A stretch of 19,804 nt of DNA from JBBTCX01 sp038043045 (GCA_038043045.1 JBBTCX010000271.1:1-19804); one strand, 5' to 3'. Shown: positions 7,693-16,395, numbered from the stretch's first letter. Notes: generated by a model from the sequence alone, not told the origin. Numbers and translations are program-made.

Positions 7693-10029
7693 ATGTTTCA
7701 AGGATTCTTTAAGCGCGGAGCGCGACGAGGGACAGGGCGCGAGGCTCGAAGCAAATCGAATGGATTTCGCGCCCAAATGGTTTTTCCAAGGGTGACGTTG
7801 TGGCCGGCTCTTTCCGGAGTGGTCTTCATGGCCGCGGCCATTTCGATCAGTCAATTGAGTGAATCCGGACCTGGTTTTTCCGTTGGGCAATATCTTCATC
7901 AACCGGAATACGCCGAGGTGGATTTTCAAGTCGCCGATCCGGTTCGAACGCAAATGGATCGGGATTCCGCGCGAGCGGCCACCCCAAGTTACTACACGCC
8001 GACACCCGGACAGATGACCTTTGAGCGTGTTCGGGCGGACCTGAAGAGACTTTATCAAGCCGCGACGGATTCCTCCAGCTTTGAAGCGTTTTCCGCGACG
8101 CTTGGCGAATGGCAGTGGCCGGCGGAACAAGGGGCCTATCACCGTTTGCGATCGCTGGTCGATTTGCCGGAAAACAAAGGGGCGGTGCAGTTTCAACAAT
8201 GGGTGGATCAACTTCCGCTCGACCGTGAATACGTTGTTCAAAACCTCTCGACCGAGCGACGCTCGCCGCCCACCACGACGGAATTCATCGTGATTGAATC
8301 GACGGTAGGTGAAGGAAATCCGTCGGTGCTCCAGGTTCCCCATTCGCAACTGGTTCCGCAGGGAAATGAGAAGGCGCTTCGCGGGAGTGCCGCCGACGTG
8401 GCACGAAAGGTCCCCAGCCCGGAGCTGCGATCCACCGTGGAGGCGATTGTCTTTAAGATTTTCCGCGAACACCCGACAATTGTTTTCAACGCCGAGCGAA
8501 CCAGTGAAAAACTGCGTGAAGCTGAGGAAAAAACAGCCGAAGCTCGCACGACGTATGAAAAGGGGAAACCGTTTGTGGAGCGCGGCGTCGTGGGTTCGGA
8601 CGGTTTCGACCGACTCAAAGCACACCACGATGCGTATCGCCGGTTTCTCGAACAAGACTTGCCGGAAGCCAGAAAGCTCGCCCGCATGGAGTCGCTGCGT
8701 CGGCTGGGGCGCGCGGTCCTGGTCGTCCTTCTCACCGTGGGATTGTTCGTCTTCGCGGCGTCCCATCACGCCCGCGTTTTGGAGATTCGCTCGCGGACCG
8801 TCGCCTTTTCACTTTTGACCTTGGTCACGTTGTTTATCTCCCGCGGCCTGCACGTTCTTTGGCCGGACCTCAGCGAGATCGTCCTGGTTCCTTGTTTGTT
8901 CACCGCTGCGGTCATGGCCATTGTCTATCCTCGGCGTTTCGCATTAGGGGCGATGTGGGTACTGTCCTTGCTTGTCACCGTCACCATCAACGGAGAATTT
9001 GCCTTTCTTGTGATCTTATGCACCGGGGTGATGGTTCTTGGCTATCAGCTGGATCAAGTTCGTTCCCGGACGAAGCTGATTGTGTCCGGCGCTTTGACGG
9101 CGATGGTGGTGATGACCACGTCCGCTGCCAACGGGTTCTGCCAACGGCACGCGATTGGTTACATCGCCGATCACGCTCTTTGGTCTGGTGGATCGGTGAT
9201 GATGGCCGCTTTCATTACCTCGGGCATACTCCCCTTTGTCGAGCGCCTGTTTCGCATCGCCACGGCGTTGACCTTGTTGGAATGGCGCGACTCGACAAGA
9301 CCGCTGTTGCAGCGTCTGGCGCATGACGCGCCGGGAACGTACAACCACAGTTTGGTCGTGGGAGTTCTCGCCGAAGCGGCGTGCGAAAGCATCGGTGCCA
9401 ATGGACTCTTGGCCCAGGTCGGTGCGCTGTACCACGACATTGGAAAAACGAGAAAGGCCGAGTATTTCACGGAAAACCAAGAGGGCAGTTTCAGCCGCCA
9501 TGACAAACTCGCCCCGACGATGAGCCTCCTGATTATTCTTGGTCACGTGCGCGACGGACTCGAACTCGCCAGGGAGTATAAACTCCCTCGGGCACTTCAC
9601 CCGTTCATCGAAGAACATCATGGCACCACTGTGGTTCGATACTTCCACACGGTTGCGAGTGAGCGTCAACCGCGAATCGCGGTCGGAAAACACGATCGAG
9701 AAATCTCAGAGGCAGAGTTCCGTTATCCGGGACCCAAGCCGCGTTCACGAGAGACGGCCGTGTTGATGATGTGCGACGGGGTCGAAGGAGCGGTTCGATC
9801 CTTGCCCGAACCGTCCGTCGGTCGAATGGAAACCGTCGTTCACCAGATCATCATGGATCGTTTGCACGACGGGCAATTCGATGATTGCGACATCACCCTT
9901 CGTGAGATTCGCAAGGTCGAGGAGTCCTTGGTGAAGAGCCTCTGCGGGATGTATCACGGTCGTCTGGCCTATCCAAAGGCCGGAAAAACCGGGGATTCAT
10001 CGCTCGCTCGTCAGTTGATCGGCACGTGA
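7693..10029 (+). CDS. pgpH: Membrane-anchored HD-domain phosphodiesterase (7TM-HD, PgpH/YqfF type)
   Basis: Family members hydrolyse cyclic di-AMP. Architecture: an N-terminal membrane helix (about 34-53), a long extracytoplasmic region (about 54-335) with a charged coiled stretch (265-290), a block of membrane helices (about 340-520), then a cytoplasmic HD domain. Metal ligands are visible: His552 in the YNHS motif, His581-Asp582 in HDIGK, His606-equivalent region around SRHDKLAP (601-608), and His642/His643 in EEHHGT. FTENQ (592-596) is characteristic of PgpH-type HD domains. Start ATG 7693 with AGGA upstream. The stop codon overlaps a GTG that could start the ybeY frame. The 778-residue length is typical. 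The substrate is inferred from family; no diadenylate cyclase gene is in the window. Confidence 0.92.
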   Translation: MFQGFFKRGARRGTGREARSKSNGFRAQMVFPRVTLWPALSGVVFMAAAISISQLSESGPGFSVGQYLHQPEYAEVDFQVADPVRTQMDRDSARAATPSYYTPTPGQMTFERVRADLKRLYQAATDSSSFEAFSATLGEWQWPAEQGAYHRLRSLVDLPENKGAVQFQQWVDQLPLDREYVVQNLSTERRSPPTTTEFIVIESTVGEGNPSVLQVPHSQLVPQGNEKALRGSAADVARKVPSPELRSTVEAIVFKIFREHPTIVFNAERTSEKLREAEEKTAEARTTYEKGKPFVERGVVGSDGFDRLKAHHDAYRRFLEQDLPEARKLARMESLRRLGRAVLVVLLTVGLFVFAASHHARVLEIRSRTVAFSLLTLVTLFISRGLHVLWPDLSEIVLVPCLFTAAVMAIVYPRRFALGAMWVLSLLVTVTINGEFAFLVILCTGVMVLGYQLDQVRSRTKLIVSGALTAMVVMTTSAANGFCQRHAIGYIADHALWSGGSVMMAAFITSGILPFVERLFRIATALTLLEWRDSTRPLLQRLAHDAPGTYNHSLVVGVLAEAACESIGANGLLAQVGALYHDIGKTRKAEYFTENQEGSFSRHDKLAPTMSLLIILGHVRDGLELAREYKLPRALHPFIEEHHGTTVVRYFHTVASERQPRIAVGKHDREISEAEFRYPGPKPRSRETAVLMMCDGVEGAVRSLPEPSVGRMETVVHQIIMDRLHDGQFDDCDITLREIRKVEESLVKSLCGMYHGRLAYPKAGKTGDSSLARQLIGT

Positions 10030-10082
10030 GTAAGATGCGACGCGGCCTGAGGGTCAACCGCCGGTGTCTGAAGAAGTCATCC

Positions 10083-10640
10083 ATGGAAAAGCAGTCGTCG
10101 TTGGACGTTACGGTACAATCTCTCGCCGGTCGGGTGTCGATTCCCCATGAGGGACTGCGTAGTGCCGCGTCGTTGGCATTGAGTCGTCACCGGATTTTAA
10201 GAGCCAACCTTCACATTGTACTGGTCAAGGATCAGGCCATGCGACAACTGCATGGTCGTTATCTTGGAAAACGATCCACCACCGATGTCCTGACGTTTGA
10301 CGCGACTGAACCGAATCATCGCCCTCAAACGAAAAGGCGAACGGTGGAAGGGGACATTGTGGTGAATGTCGATGCCGCTCGACGGGAAGCCAAAAAACGT
10401 GACCACCGGTTGCAAGCTGAAATGGCTTTGTATGTCGTGCATGGGACGCTTCATCTGCTCGGATTCGACGATCACCATCCGGCCTCTTCAGACCGAATGC
10501 ATGCGATGGAAGATGACATTCTGACCGAGTTGGGTTGGGGAGCGGTGTACGGAGCGGGCGTGAATCGGCCCTGCAAAGGAAAGGAAAGAAAGCGCCACGG
10601 TTCGCAAAAAACAGCTCTTCGAGGAGACCGAAGAGCATGA
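10083..10640 (+). CDS. ybeY: Endoribonuclease YbeY (rRNA maturation factor)
   Basis: Single-domain zinc metalloprotein needed for 16S rRNA 3'-end processing and ribosome quality control. The metal site HGTLHLLGFDDH (120-131) supplies His120, His124 and a third His at 131 (one residue later than in the HGxLHLxGYDH form, a variant that also occurs in the family). RSTTDVLTFD (64-73) and GDIVVNVDAA (90-99) are the other conserved blocks. A basic C-terminal tail (163-185) is extra. Start chosen at ATG 10083 because homology begins there; GTG 10026, overlapping the previous stop, would add 19 residues and is possible through translational coupling. The stop codon overlaps the next start as ATGA. 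Confidence 0.93.
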   Translation: MEKQSSLDVTVQSLAGRVSIPHEGLRSAASLALSRHRILRANLHIVLVKDQAMRQLHGRYLGKRSTTDVLTFDATEPNHRPQTKRRTVEGDIVVNVDAARREAKKRDHRLQAEMALYVVHGTLHLLGFDDHHPASSDRMHAMEDDILTELGWGAVYGAGVNRPCKGKERKRHGSQKTALRGDRRA

Positions 10641-11908
10641 TCTGGTGGATTATCATGAGTCTCATGGGGCTTTCCTGGAGCACGGCGCTACATCTGGCGT
10701 TGCGCCTGCCTTCCCGGGCGCGCCTGGCGGGACATTGGAACTCCGAGGGACTCCGCGATCAGTGGGAAGTTTTTCTTGCGGCGCGTCCCCACTTTGTCAT
10801 GACCGCGGCATTGCTCCGTACGGTTTTTACGTTGGCGTCTTTTCTCTTGATCTTGATCAAGGGTCAACCGGAGAGTCTTACCCTTCACGATCGGAATCTG
10901 TGGATCACCGCGGGGATAGCCCTGGGGTTGGTTCTGGTGTTCGGGGTGGCCATTCCCAACGCATGGGCGATCCATCGCGGCGAATGGTTGTTGATTCGCT
11001 CCCTTCCGTTCCTGCGACTCTTGCGAATTGCCTGCTATCCGGTGCTGCTCTTTTTGATGCTGTTCGACCCGATCGTGCGCCGCCTGGCCGGAGTGCCAGA
11101 GCGTGACGCTCAATCGCACGTGGATGAACTGGAGCAGGAAATCCTTCACGCGGTGACCGAAGGCGAGCGACAAGGGGCTGTCGACGAAACCGAAAAGGAG
11201 ATGATCGAATCCGTCATCGAACTCGCCGATACCCGCGCCGACGCCATCATGACCCCGCGCACCGACATCACCGCGCTAGCCGTCGATGCCGATTACCAAA
11301 AGGTCTTGGACACCATCCGAACCAAGGGACATTCCCGAATACCCATTTACGACCAGACCATCGACACCATTCTTGGCGTTCTGTACGTAAAGGATATCCT
11401 ACGTCGCACCGACGAGCAGCCCTTTCAACTTCGACCGATGATGCGCAAGGCCCATTTCATTCCCGAATCCAAAATGCTCCGCGACCTCCTCCACGAATTC
11501 CAAGATCGAAAAGTCCACATCGCCATCGTGCTTGATGAATACGGCGGGACCGCCGGTTTGGTCACCATTGAGGATATTTTGGAGGAATTGGTCGGTGAAA
11601 TCACGGATGAATACGACGCCAAAACCCCACAAGAGTTGCAGAGGATTGACGATGCCACCGTGGAAATCGACGCCCGAATGAAAATCCACGAACTCAACGA
11701 CCACCTTCAAATCCGCCTTCCCGAAGATCGGGACTACGAAACCGTCGGCGGTTTCGTGCTCAGCACGCTGGGCCGGATCCCCGCGATCGGAGAGTTTTGC
11801 ACGATCGACAACGTCGGGATTCAAGTGATCGGCGCTGAACCTAGGCGAGTCACGCGTTTGCGGGTCACCCTGCATTCCAGCGCGGACGACAACAACCGTT
11901 CGAACTAA
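10637..11908 (+). CDS. CNNM/CorC-type membrane protein with CBS pair
   Basis: Haemolysin C / CorC / CNNM-related protein, implicated in Mg2+ or Co2+ transport. The N-terminal 150 residues hold about four hydrophobic segments, a divergent DUF21-like membrane region. A helical linker ETEKEMIESVIELADT (184-199) leads into MTPRTDI (205-211) and the CBS pair (about 204-325), with GHSRIPIYD (231-239), VLYVKDIL (248-255) and the diagnostic VLDEYGGTAGLVTIEDILEE (298-317). The CorC_HlyC domain (about 340-412) ends the protein. The ATG overlaps the ybeY stop by 4 bases, with GAGGAG 10 bases upstream, so the two are translationally coupled. This is the last gene of the operon; a short hairpin follows. 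Confidence 0.92.
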   Translation: MIWWIIMSLMGLSWSTALHLALRLPSRARLAGHWNSEGLRDQWEVFLAARPHFVMTAALLRTVFTLASFLLILIKGQPESLTLHDRNLWITAGIALGLVLVFGVAIPNAWAIHRGEWLLIRSLPFLRLLRIACYPVLLFLMLFDPIVRRLAGVPERDAQSHVDELEQEILHAVTEGERQGAVDETEKEMIESVIELADTRADAIMTPRTDITALAVDADYQKVLDTIRTKGHSRIPIYDQTIDTILGVLYVKDILRRTDEQPFQLRPMMRKAHFIPESKMLRDLLHEFQDRKVHIAIVLDEYGGTAGLVTIEDILEELVGEITDEYDAKTPQELQRIDDATVEIDARMKIHELNDHLQIRLPEDRDYETVGGFVLSTLGRIPAIGEFCTIDNVGIQVIGAEPRRVTRLRVTLHSSADDNNRSN

Positions 11909-11924
11909 TCCAATCCCCTCGCCT

Positions 11925-11939
11925 CTGCCAAATTGGCAG
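11925..11939. terminator. Short palindrome CTGCCAA-A-TTGGCAG after the CorC gene
   Basis: Seven-base arms around one base, 17 bases after the stop codon. As RNA it would form a 6-bp stem with a 3-base loop. There is no T tract, so it is a weak terminator candidate or a protein-binding palindrome. The rest of the 238-base spacer up to 12146 shows nothing I can name. Confidence 0.3.
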
Positions 11940-12146
11940 CCGTAAACCAAGTCTTGCCGCAAATGACAGCCGGTTAACGAGATTCACAAGAGTTTTCATG
12001 GACGCGCGGCGAAATGCTGGATTCATAAAGCACTGCCCTCCATGAAGTTATGAGTTGTCGTCCGGTCGTTTCCAAATCAATGGGCATGGCATTGAGATTG
12101 CAAAGAAATGGTTTGAGCAGGAGATGTTCTGCACCGAGGGGTTGGC

Positions 12147-12566
12147 GTGATTGTACCACAATTATTTGCAACAAGGGGAGGTCGTGAAATCCTCGTTGCC
12201 GCTCATCGAGAGTGGACGGAATCGTATTGGTTGGCGGATTTGGACTCTTGTCTCCAGCCGACGGGGTTTTCTTTGCGTCGGTGCGACTTGGGTGCGGATA
12301 CGGTCGAACGAGTCGCGGGCGGCGGAGTGGCCGGTGCGGTGGTGATCACGGAACACCGTTGGGCCGACACCCTCTCGATGTTGCGGGTGATTCGATCGAT
12401 CAATCTGGAATTGCCTTGCTGGTTGATCGCCGACGAACCCACGGGTCCGGTGCTACAGACTGCGTTGGCATTGAGAGTGAACGGGGTGATGTGTCCCCCC
12501 GTGACACCCGTATCGCTCTCGCTGACCTTAACAAGAGTGCTCGTTGGACAAGTAGGAACAGGATAA
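12147..12566 (+). CDS. Small protein resembling a degenerate response-regulator receiver
   Basis: 139-residue hypothetical protein starting at GTG 12147 with GAGGGG 6 bases upstream. The pattern of hydrophobic strands and helices from residue 62 on (AGAVVITEH, MLRVIRSINLELPCWLIAD, ALALRVNGVMCPPVTPVSL) parallels the second half of a CheY-like receiver (strand 3 to helix 5). However, there is no phospho-acceptor Asp at the end of the third strand, and the Lys of the usual KP pair is Pro (MCPPV, 115-119). It would therefore be a pseudo-receiver. It ends 58 bases before groES in the same direction and could share its transcript. A second plus-strand frame (12212-12580) overlaps it but shows no protein-like pattern. 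The fold is inference. Confidence 0.55.
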   Translation: MIVPQLFATRGGREILVAAHREWTESYWLADLDSCLQPTGFSLRRCDLGADTVERVAGGGVAGAVVITEHRWADTLSMLRVIRSINLELPCWLIADEPTGPVLQTALALRVNGVMCPPVTPVSLSLTLTRVLVGQVGTG

Positions 12567-12624
12567 ACATCACGACATAGGGTCGTATTGGAAATTTCGA
12601 ACTCACGAAAGGAGTGCAAGACAA

Positions 12625-12924
12625 ATGGCAAAGAACCTCAATATCAAACCGCTCGGTGACAAGGTCATCGTCAAGCGACTGGAAGCGGAAGGAAGAACCG
12701 CCGGCGGCATCGTTCTCCCGGACTCGGCCAAGGAAAAACCGAAGCGCGGTATCGTCCAAGCCGTGGGCAACGGTCGCCTTCTCGACGACGGCACCCGCAG
12801 CAAAATCCAAGTTCAAAAGAACGACGAAGTCCTCTTCACCAGCTACGCCGGAACGGAAATCAAAGTCGACGGTGAAGAGTACATGATCATGGACGAGTCC
12901 GACATTCTCGGCGTCATCGGTTAA
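12625..12924 (+). CDS. groES: Co-chaperonin GroES (Cpn10)
   Basis: Heptameric lid of the GroEL chaperonin. 99 residues, the usual length. NIKPLGDKVIVKR (6-18) and TAGGIVLPDSAKEKP (25-39), which spans the mobile loop, are typical. The C-terminal half carries GDxVLF-like NDEVLFTSYAGTEIK and the final DILGVIG. The ATG at 12625 has AAAGGAG upstream. groEL follows after 66 bases. No CIRCE inverted repeat (TTAGCACTC-N9-GAGTGCTAA) is visible upstream, so HrcA control is not indicated at this copy. Confidence 0.98.
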   Translation: MAKNLNIKPLGDKVIVKRLEAEGRTAGGIVLPDSAKEKPKRGIVQAVGNGRLLDDGTRSKIQVQKNDEVLFTSYAGTEIKVDGEEYMIMDESDILGVIG

Positions 12925-12990
12925 TAACAACAAAGTACAAACGGCGAATGTCGAATTCGCGTTTCACGATTCAACATGGGAGTGTAATGA

Positions 12991-14676
12991 ATGCCAGCTA
13001 AACAAATTGTCTACCACATGGAAGCCCGAGAGGCCGTCCGACGCGGTGTCAAGCAATTGGCACGCGCGGTGAAAGCGACTCTCGGCCCCTGCGGACGAAA
13101 CGTGGTCATCGAAAAATCCTTCGGCTCACCGACCGTCACCAAGGACGGCGTCACCGTGGCCAAGGAAATCGAACTCGAAGATGCCTATGAAAACATCGGC
13201 GCCCAAATGGTGAAGGAAGTCGCGTCGAAAACATCCAACGTCGCCGGCGATGGCACAACCACCGCCACGATCTACGCCGAAGCGATCTACGACGAAGGTC
13301 TTAAAAACGTCGCCGCCGGCGCAGAAGCGATGGAACTCAAGCGCGGCATCGAACAGGCCGTCGAAACCGTCATCGCCGAGCTCAAGAAAATGAGCAATCC
13401 GGTGAAGGGCACGCAGCAGATCGCCCAAGTGGGCACCTGTGCGGCCAATCAAAACGCAGGAATCGGCAAGCAAATTGCCGAAGCCATGGACAAAGTCGGC
13501 AAGGACGGGGTCATTACCGTCGAAGAAGGCAAAGGTCTCGAAACCACGGTCGAACTCGTCGAAGGTCTACAGTTCGACAAGGGCTACCTCTCGCCGCACT
13601 TCATCAACAAGTTCGAAAACCTAAGCTGCGAACTGGAAAAACCCTACGTGCTGATCCACGAAAAGAAGATCACCGCGGTTAAGGATTTCATTCCGTTGCT
13701 CGAAAAAATCTCCCAGTCGGGCCGACCGTTGCTGATCGTCGCCGAAGAAATCGAAGGCGAAGCGCTGGCCACCTTGGTGGTCAACAAACTCCGCGGCACG
13801 CTTCAGGTATGCGCGGTGAAGGCCCCCGGATTCGGCGATCGTCGCAAGTCGATGCTCGAAGACATGGCCATCCTCACCGGCGGTAATGCCATTTTCGAGG
13901 ACCTCGGCAAGAAGCTTGAAAACATCACCCTCGCCGATCTCGGCAGCGCAAAGAAAATCCGCATCGATAAGGACAACACCACGATCATCGAAGGCGGCGG
14001 CACAAACGCGGCGATCAAAGGCCGCATCGAGCAGGTCAAGCGAGAAATCGAAACCACCACCAGCGATTACGATCGTGAAAAACTCGAAGAGCGATTGGCC
14101 AAGCTCTCCGGCGGCGTAGCACAGATCAACGTCGGCGCCGCGACCGAAGTCGAAATGAAAGAGAAGAAGGCGTTGGTCGAAGACGCGCTTCATGCTTGTC
14201 GAGCGGCCGTGGAAGAAGGCGTTCTACCCGGCGGCGGCGTCGCGGTCATCCGCACGACCAAGGCGTTGGAAGCTCTCGCCAAGAAGCTCAAGGGCGATCA
14301 GAAGACCGGGGTCGAAATCGTACAGCGCGCCTTGTCGGCCCCTCTACGACAGATCGCGGTCAACGCCGGCCTCGACGGCTCCATCGTCTGGCAAAAGGTG
14401 GCCGAATCCAACGAAACCAACTTCGGATACAACGCCTTGTCCTGCGAATACGGCGACATGGTGAAGATGGGCGTGCTCGTTCCGACCAAGGTCGAGCGTG
14501 TGGCCCTTCAAAACGCCGCGTCCGTCGCGAGTCTCTTGCTGACCACCGATTGCATCATCAGCGAGATCAAAGACAAGAAAGACAAGAAAGGCGGCGGCCA
14601 CGCTCACGGCGGTGGCGGCGGCATGGGTGGTATGGGAGGCATGGGCGGAATGGGTGGCATGGGCGGCATGATGTAG
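12991..14676 (+). CDS. groEL: Chaperonin GroEL (Cpn60)
   Basis: ATP-driven protein-folding chamber. All hallmarks are present: ATLGPCGRNVV (29-39), KDGVTVAKEI (51-60), GDGTTTATI (86-94), the AAVEEGVLPGGG signature (405-416), and a C-terminal Gly-Gly-Met tail preceded by a His-Gly stretch (GGGHAHGGGGG). The length of 561 residues is slightly above E. coli GroEL, and the His-containing tail is a variation on the plain GGM repeat. The ATG at 12991 has GGGAGTGTA upstream; an overlapping ATG four bases earlier is out of frame. It forms the groES-groEL operon and is followed by a strong hairpin. The full tail and intact motifs suggest a working folding chaperonin. Confidence 0.99.
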   Translation: MPAKQIVYHMEAREAVRRGVKQLARAVKATLGPCGRNVVIEKSFGSPTVTKDGVTVAKEIELEDAYENIGAQMVKEVASKTSNVAGDGTTTATIYAEAIYDEGLKNVAAGAEAMELKRGIEQAVETVIAELKKMSNPVKGTQQIAQVGTCAANQNAGIGKQIAEAMDKVGKDGVITVEEGKGLETTVELVEGLQFDKGYLSPHFINKFENLSCELEKPYVLIHEKKITAVKDFIPLLEKISQSGRPLLIVAEEIEGEALATLVVNKLRGTLQVCAVKAPGFGDRRKSMLEDMAILTGGNAIFEDLGKKLENITLADLGSAKKIRIDKDNTTIIEGGGTNAAIKGRIEQVKREIETTTSDYDREKLEERLAKLSGGVAQINVGAATEVEMKEKKALVEDALHACRAAVEEGVLPGGGVAVIRTTKALEALAKKLKGDQKTGVEIVQRALSAPLRQIAVNAGLDGSIVWQKVAESNETNFGYNALSCEYGDMVKMGVLVPTKVERVALQNAASVASLLLTTDCIISEIKDKKDKKGGGHAHGGGGGMGGMGGMGGMGGMGGMM

Positions 14677-14712
14677 TGCCAAATGATGTCACTGCTCATT
14701 GAAGCGATTTTT

Positions 14713-14748
14713 GACATGCCCACTCCGGTAGGCCGGGGTGGGCATGTC
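14713..14748 (+). terminator. 16-bp-stem hairpin after groEL
   Basis: Arms 14713-14728 and 14733-14748 pair over 16 positions (one G-T pair) with the 4-base loop TAGG. The core is GCCCACTCCGG / CCGGGGTGGGC. It lies 37 bases after the groEL stop and is followed by ACTTTAAG rather than a long T tract. It probably ends the groESL transcript or protects its 3' end. Its sequence also resembles an interspersed repeat, so a REP-like origin is possible. Confidence 0.7.
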
Positions 14749-14772
14749 ACTTTAAGACAGATCGGGGCATGA

Positions 14773-14786
14773 CCACGCAAGCGTGG
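14773..14786. repeat. Hairpin CCACGC-AA-GCGTGG at the left edge of the accessory island
   Basis: Perfect 6-bp arms with an AA loop, preceded by GA and followed shortly by AGCCACCC. The same layout (GACCAC...AA...GTGG...CACCC) recurs at 19678-19704, at the other end of the island. I regard the two as members of one REP-like family. Confidence 0.45.
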
Positions 14787-14821
14787 ACCAAGCCAGCCAC
14801 CCGAGCCATAGGGTCAGAAGT

Positions 14822-14838
14822 CAGCATGTTTAATGCTG
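14822..14838. promoter_or_regulatory. Hairpin CAGCAT-GTTTA-ATGCTG before the DUF4145 gene
   Basis: Perfect 6-bp arms and a 5-base loop, 30 bases upstream of the DUF4145 start codon. It could be an operator or a leader hairpin. Nothing else supports a specific role. Confidence 0.3.
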
Positions 14839-14867
14839 TCGAGATCTGATATTTGGAGGTCACAAAT

Positions 14868-15671
14868 ATGTCTCGAAACCTGAATAGCGAAAAACATCTC
14901 CAATGTGTACTCCGACTTCCCTGTCCGAAGTGCGACAACATCACCCGGCATCAAGTTCTTGCCTGTATCGATGACTGTGAAGGCGGAGACGAGGAACCGA
15001 GGTACTGGCTGGAGTACGAGATCGTAGCGTGCCTTGGATGCGAGGAGATTTCCTTCCGAAAAAACTGGCAGTCTACGGATGACTTGGGTTACGACGAGGA
15101 CGGCAATTACACTACCGTTGACCATCCAGTGATTTTCCCCCCTCGCAAATCAGGTCGCAAACATCTCAAGCGAGACTATGAACTCCCACCGAAGATTTTG
15201 GCAATTTATCATGAAGTCCATCAGGCCCTTGCGAACGACTTGCGAGTCCTTGCAGGAATTGGCATCCGCGCTCTAGTCGAGGCGGTTTGCTCCGAAAAAG
15301 GAACGAAAGAAGGAGGTTGCAAACTCAAGGAGAGCATAGATGGACTTGCAACAAAGAACATTCTAACTCCGGAGGCGGCTCAGGTTCTGCATGGAATCCG
15401 ATTCCTTGGGAACAATGCGGCGCACGAAACTACTGCACCGAAAGAGGTAGAGCTTGAGGCCGCGATCGACATCGCCGAGCAACTTTTGATGAACGTCTAC
15501 ATCCTCCCGAAGATCGGCGAGGAGTTGAACATTCCTGTGCGTGTGACGCACATCAGCGGCACCGCTGCATCCGCAAGTGTAACGGCGTTGGAAACAACAG
15601 TGCCAATGACGTCCAATAGGCCGGGTGGCCCGCTTGGCATGGAACGGAAACTTGGGGAATTGACCAGTTAA
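14868..15671 (+). CDS. DUF4145 domain protein with N-terminal zinc ribbon
   Basis: 267-residue cytoplasmic protein. Residues 19-58 form a zinc-ribbon-like unit (Cys19, Cys22, Cys55, Cys58, in LPCPKC and ACLGC). The DUF4145 domain follows (about 110-215), with RVLAGIGIRALVEAVC (126-141) and the diagnostic HGIRFLGNNAAHE (175-187). As I understand the family, DUF4145 is a HEPN-like helical domain that occurs alone or fused to restriction and defence proteins; its biochemical role is not established. The last 40 residues are low-complexity. The start is ATG 14868 with GGAGGT 7 bases upstream; an in-frame TTG at 14853 lies before the ribosome-binding site and is rejected. It is the first gene of the accessory island. 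Confidence 0.85.
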   Translation: MSRNLNSEKHLQCVLRLPCPKCDNITRHQVLACIDDCEGGDEEPRYWLEYEIVACLGCEEISFRKNWQSTDDLGYDEDGNYTTVDHPVIFPPRKSGRKHLKRDYELPPKILAIYHEVHQALANDLRVLAGIGIRALVEAVCSEKGTKEGGCKLKESIDGLATKNILTPEAAQVLHGIRFLGNNAAHETTAPKEVELEAAIDIAEQLLMNVYILPKIGEELNIPVRVTHISGTAASASVTALETTVPMTSNRPGGPLGMERKLGELTS

Positions 15672-15757
15672 AGGCGGAAGATCATAGTGGAATATGAAAG
15701 GAACAGCTTCTGACGCATTCGATTTAACTGTTTCGGCGTTACCGGGAAGGTGCAGTC

Positions 15758-16300
15758 ATGAAAAAACATCGGCGAGTTTCAACGGCCAATAAGTCCGGTC
15801 ATGCAGCAATGAACGCCGAAGCGATCGGACGGAGCCTCCACAAGGTCGTCATGGCTACACTTTCGACGTTTTACATTGATTTGGTCAAGTTGATTGGTAA
15901 AGAGAACGCACTTATAGATGCGAATCTTGCGGTCTTGTATCACTGGGTTGCGAGTTGGCGCATCTCGGACATGCTTGCCCCTGACCTCTCAAAAAGTGTT
16001 CTCGATCAAATGCATGAGGGACTGTTCAGCATCTTGGATGAGGCGGGGGTTGTTGACTCCGAAGCTTTCATCCATGAGCAATACGCTGAGTATTATGACG
16101 CGCTCAAAACACAAAAGTGCGATTGGGCCTTGCCCCATATTGCGGCTTGCTTTCTTGGATTTTGCAATCCCACAGCTAACGGTCAAGTGTTCTACTCGAT
16201 GAATTTTACAAAGTGCGTCTCCATTTCAACTATGATTGCAGGGTTTGCAAGCGCAATTCCAAAGGCACTTGAGAATCTCATCAGGGAGTATTCAAAATAG
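15758..16300 (+). CDS. Hypothetical helical protein
   Basis: 180-residue protein I do not recognise. The ATG at 15758 follows GGGAAGG with 7 bases between. The sequence is mostly helical, with a basic N-terminus (MKKHRR), mixed hydrophobic stretches (VVMATLSTFYIDLVKLIG, 30-47) and a conserved-looking aromatic middle (YHWVASWRISDML, 61-73). There is no signal peptide, clear membrane span or metal motif. Base composition is visibly less GC-rich than in the groEL and cdsA operons, in keeping with an acquired gene. It is followed after 15 bases by the first copy of the CTCGTTTCGAG repeat. Confidence 0.8.
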   Translation: MKKHRRVSTANKSGHAAMNAEAIGRSLHKVVMATLSTFYIDLVKLIGKENALIDANLAVLYHWVASWRISDMLAPDLSKSVLDQMHEGLFSILDEAGVVDSEAFIHEQYAEYYDALKTQKCDWALPHIAACFLGFCNPTANGQVFYSMNFTKCVSISTMIAGFASAIPKALENLIREYSK

Positions 16301-16315
16301 CATCAACCGAAGCCA

Positions 16316-16352
16316 ACCGGCCCACCTCGTTTCGAGGCGGGGGAGCGATGAT
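16316..16352. repeat. Island hairpin repeat, copy 1 (CCTCG-TTT-CGAGG core)
   Basis: The core CCTCGTTTCGAGG is at 16325-16337, within CCCACCTCG-TTT-CGAGGCGGG, a 9-pair hairpin with one A/C mismatch. It continues as GGAGCGATG. The same 30-base pattern recurs at 17984 and 19555. An ATG inside it (16348) opens the mntA frame but is probably part of the repeat rather than the start codon. Confidence 0.75.
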
Positions 16353-16395
16353 TGATCCGGGAATAGAGAAACGGAAGGGTCTAAAGGGCGAAACT

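Noticed and set aside
7459..8769. Long minus-strand open frame opposite phoH and the HDIG gene
   Set aside because: 436 codons, but the product is Arg/His-rich with no domain pattern, and the plus strand encodes two well-recognised proteins.
12212..12580. Alternative plus-strand frame overlapping the small gene before groES
   Set aside because: Arg/Gly-rich low-complexity product without a strand/helix pattern or ribosome-binding site; the 12147 frame is better.
12567..12624. CIRCE element upstream of groES
   Set aside because: I looked for TTAGCACTC-N9-GAGTGCTAA; neither arm is present.
13621..14193. Minus-strand frame opposite groEL
   Set aside because: A shadow of the codon bias of groEL, with no start signal or family resemblance.
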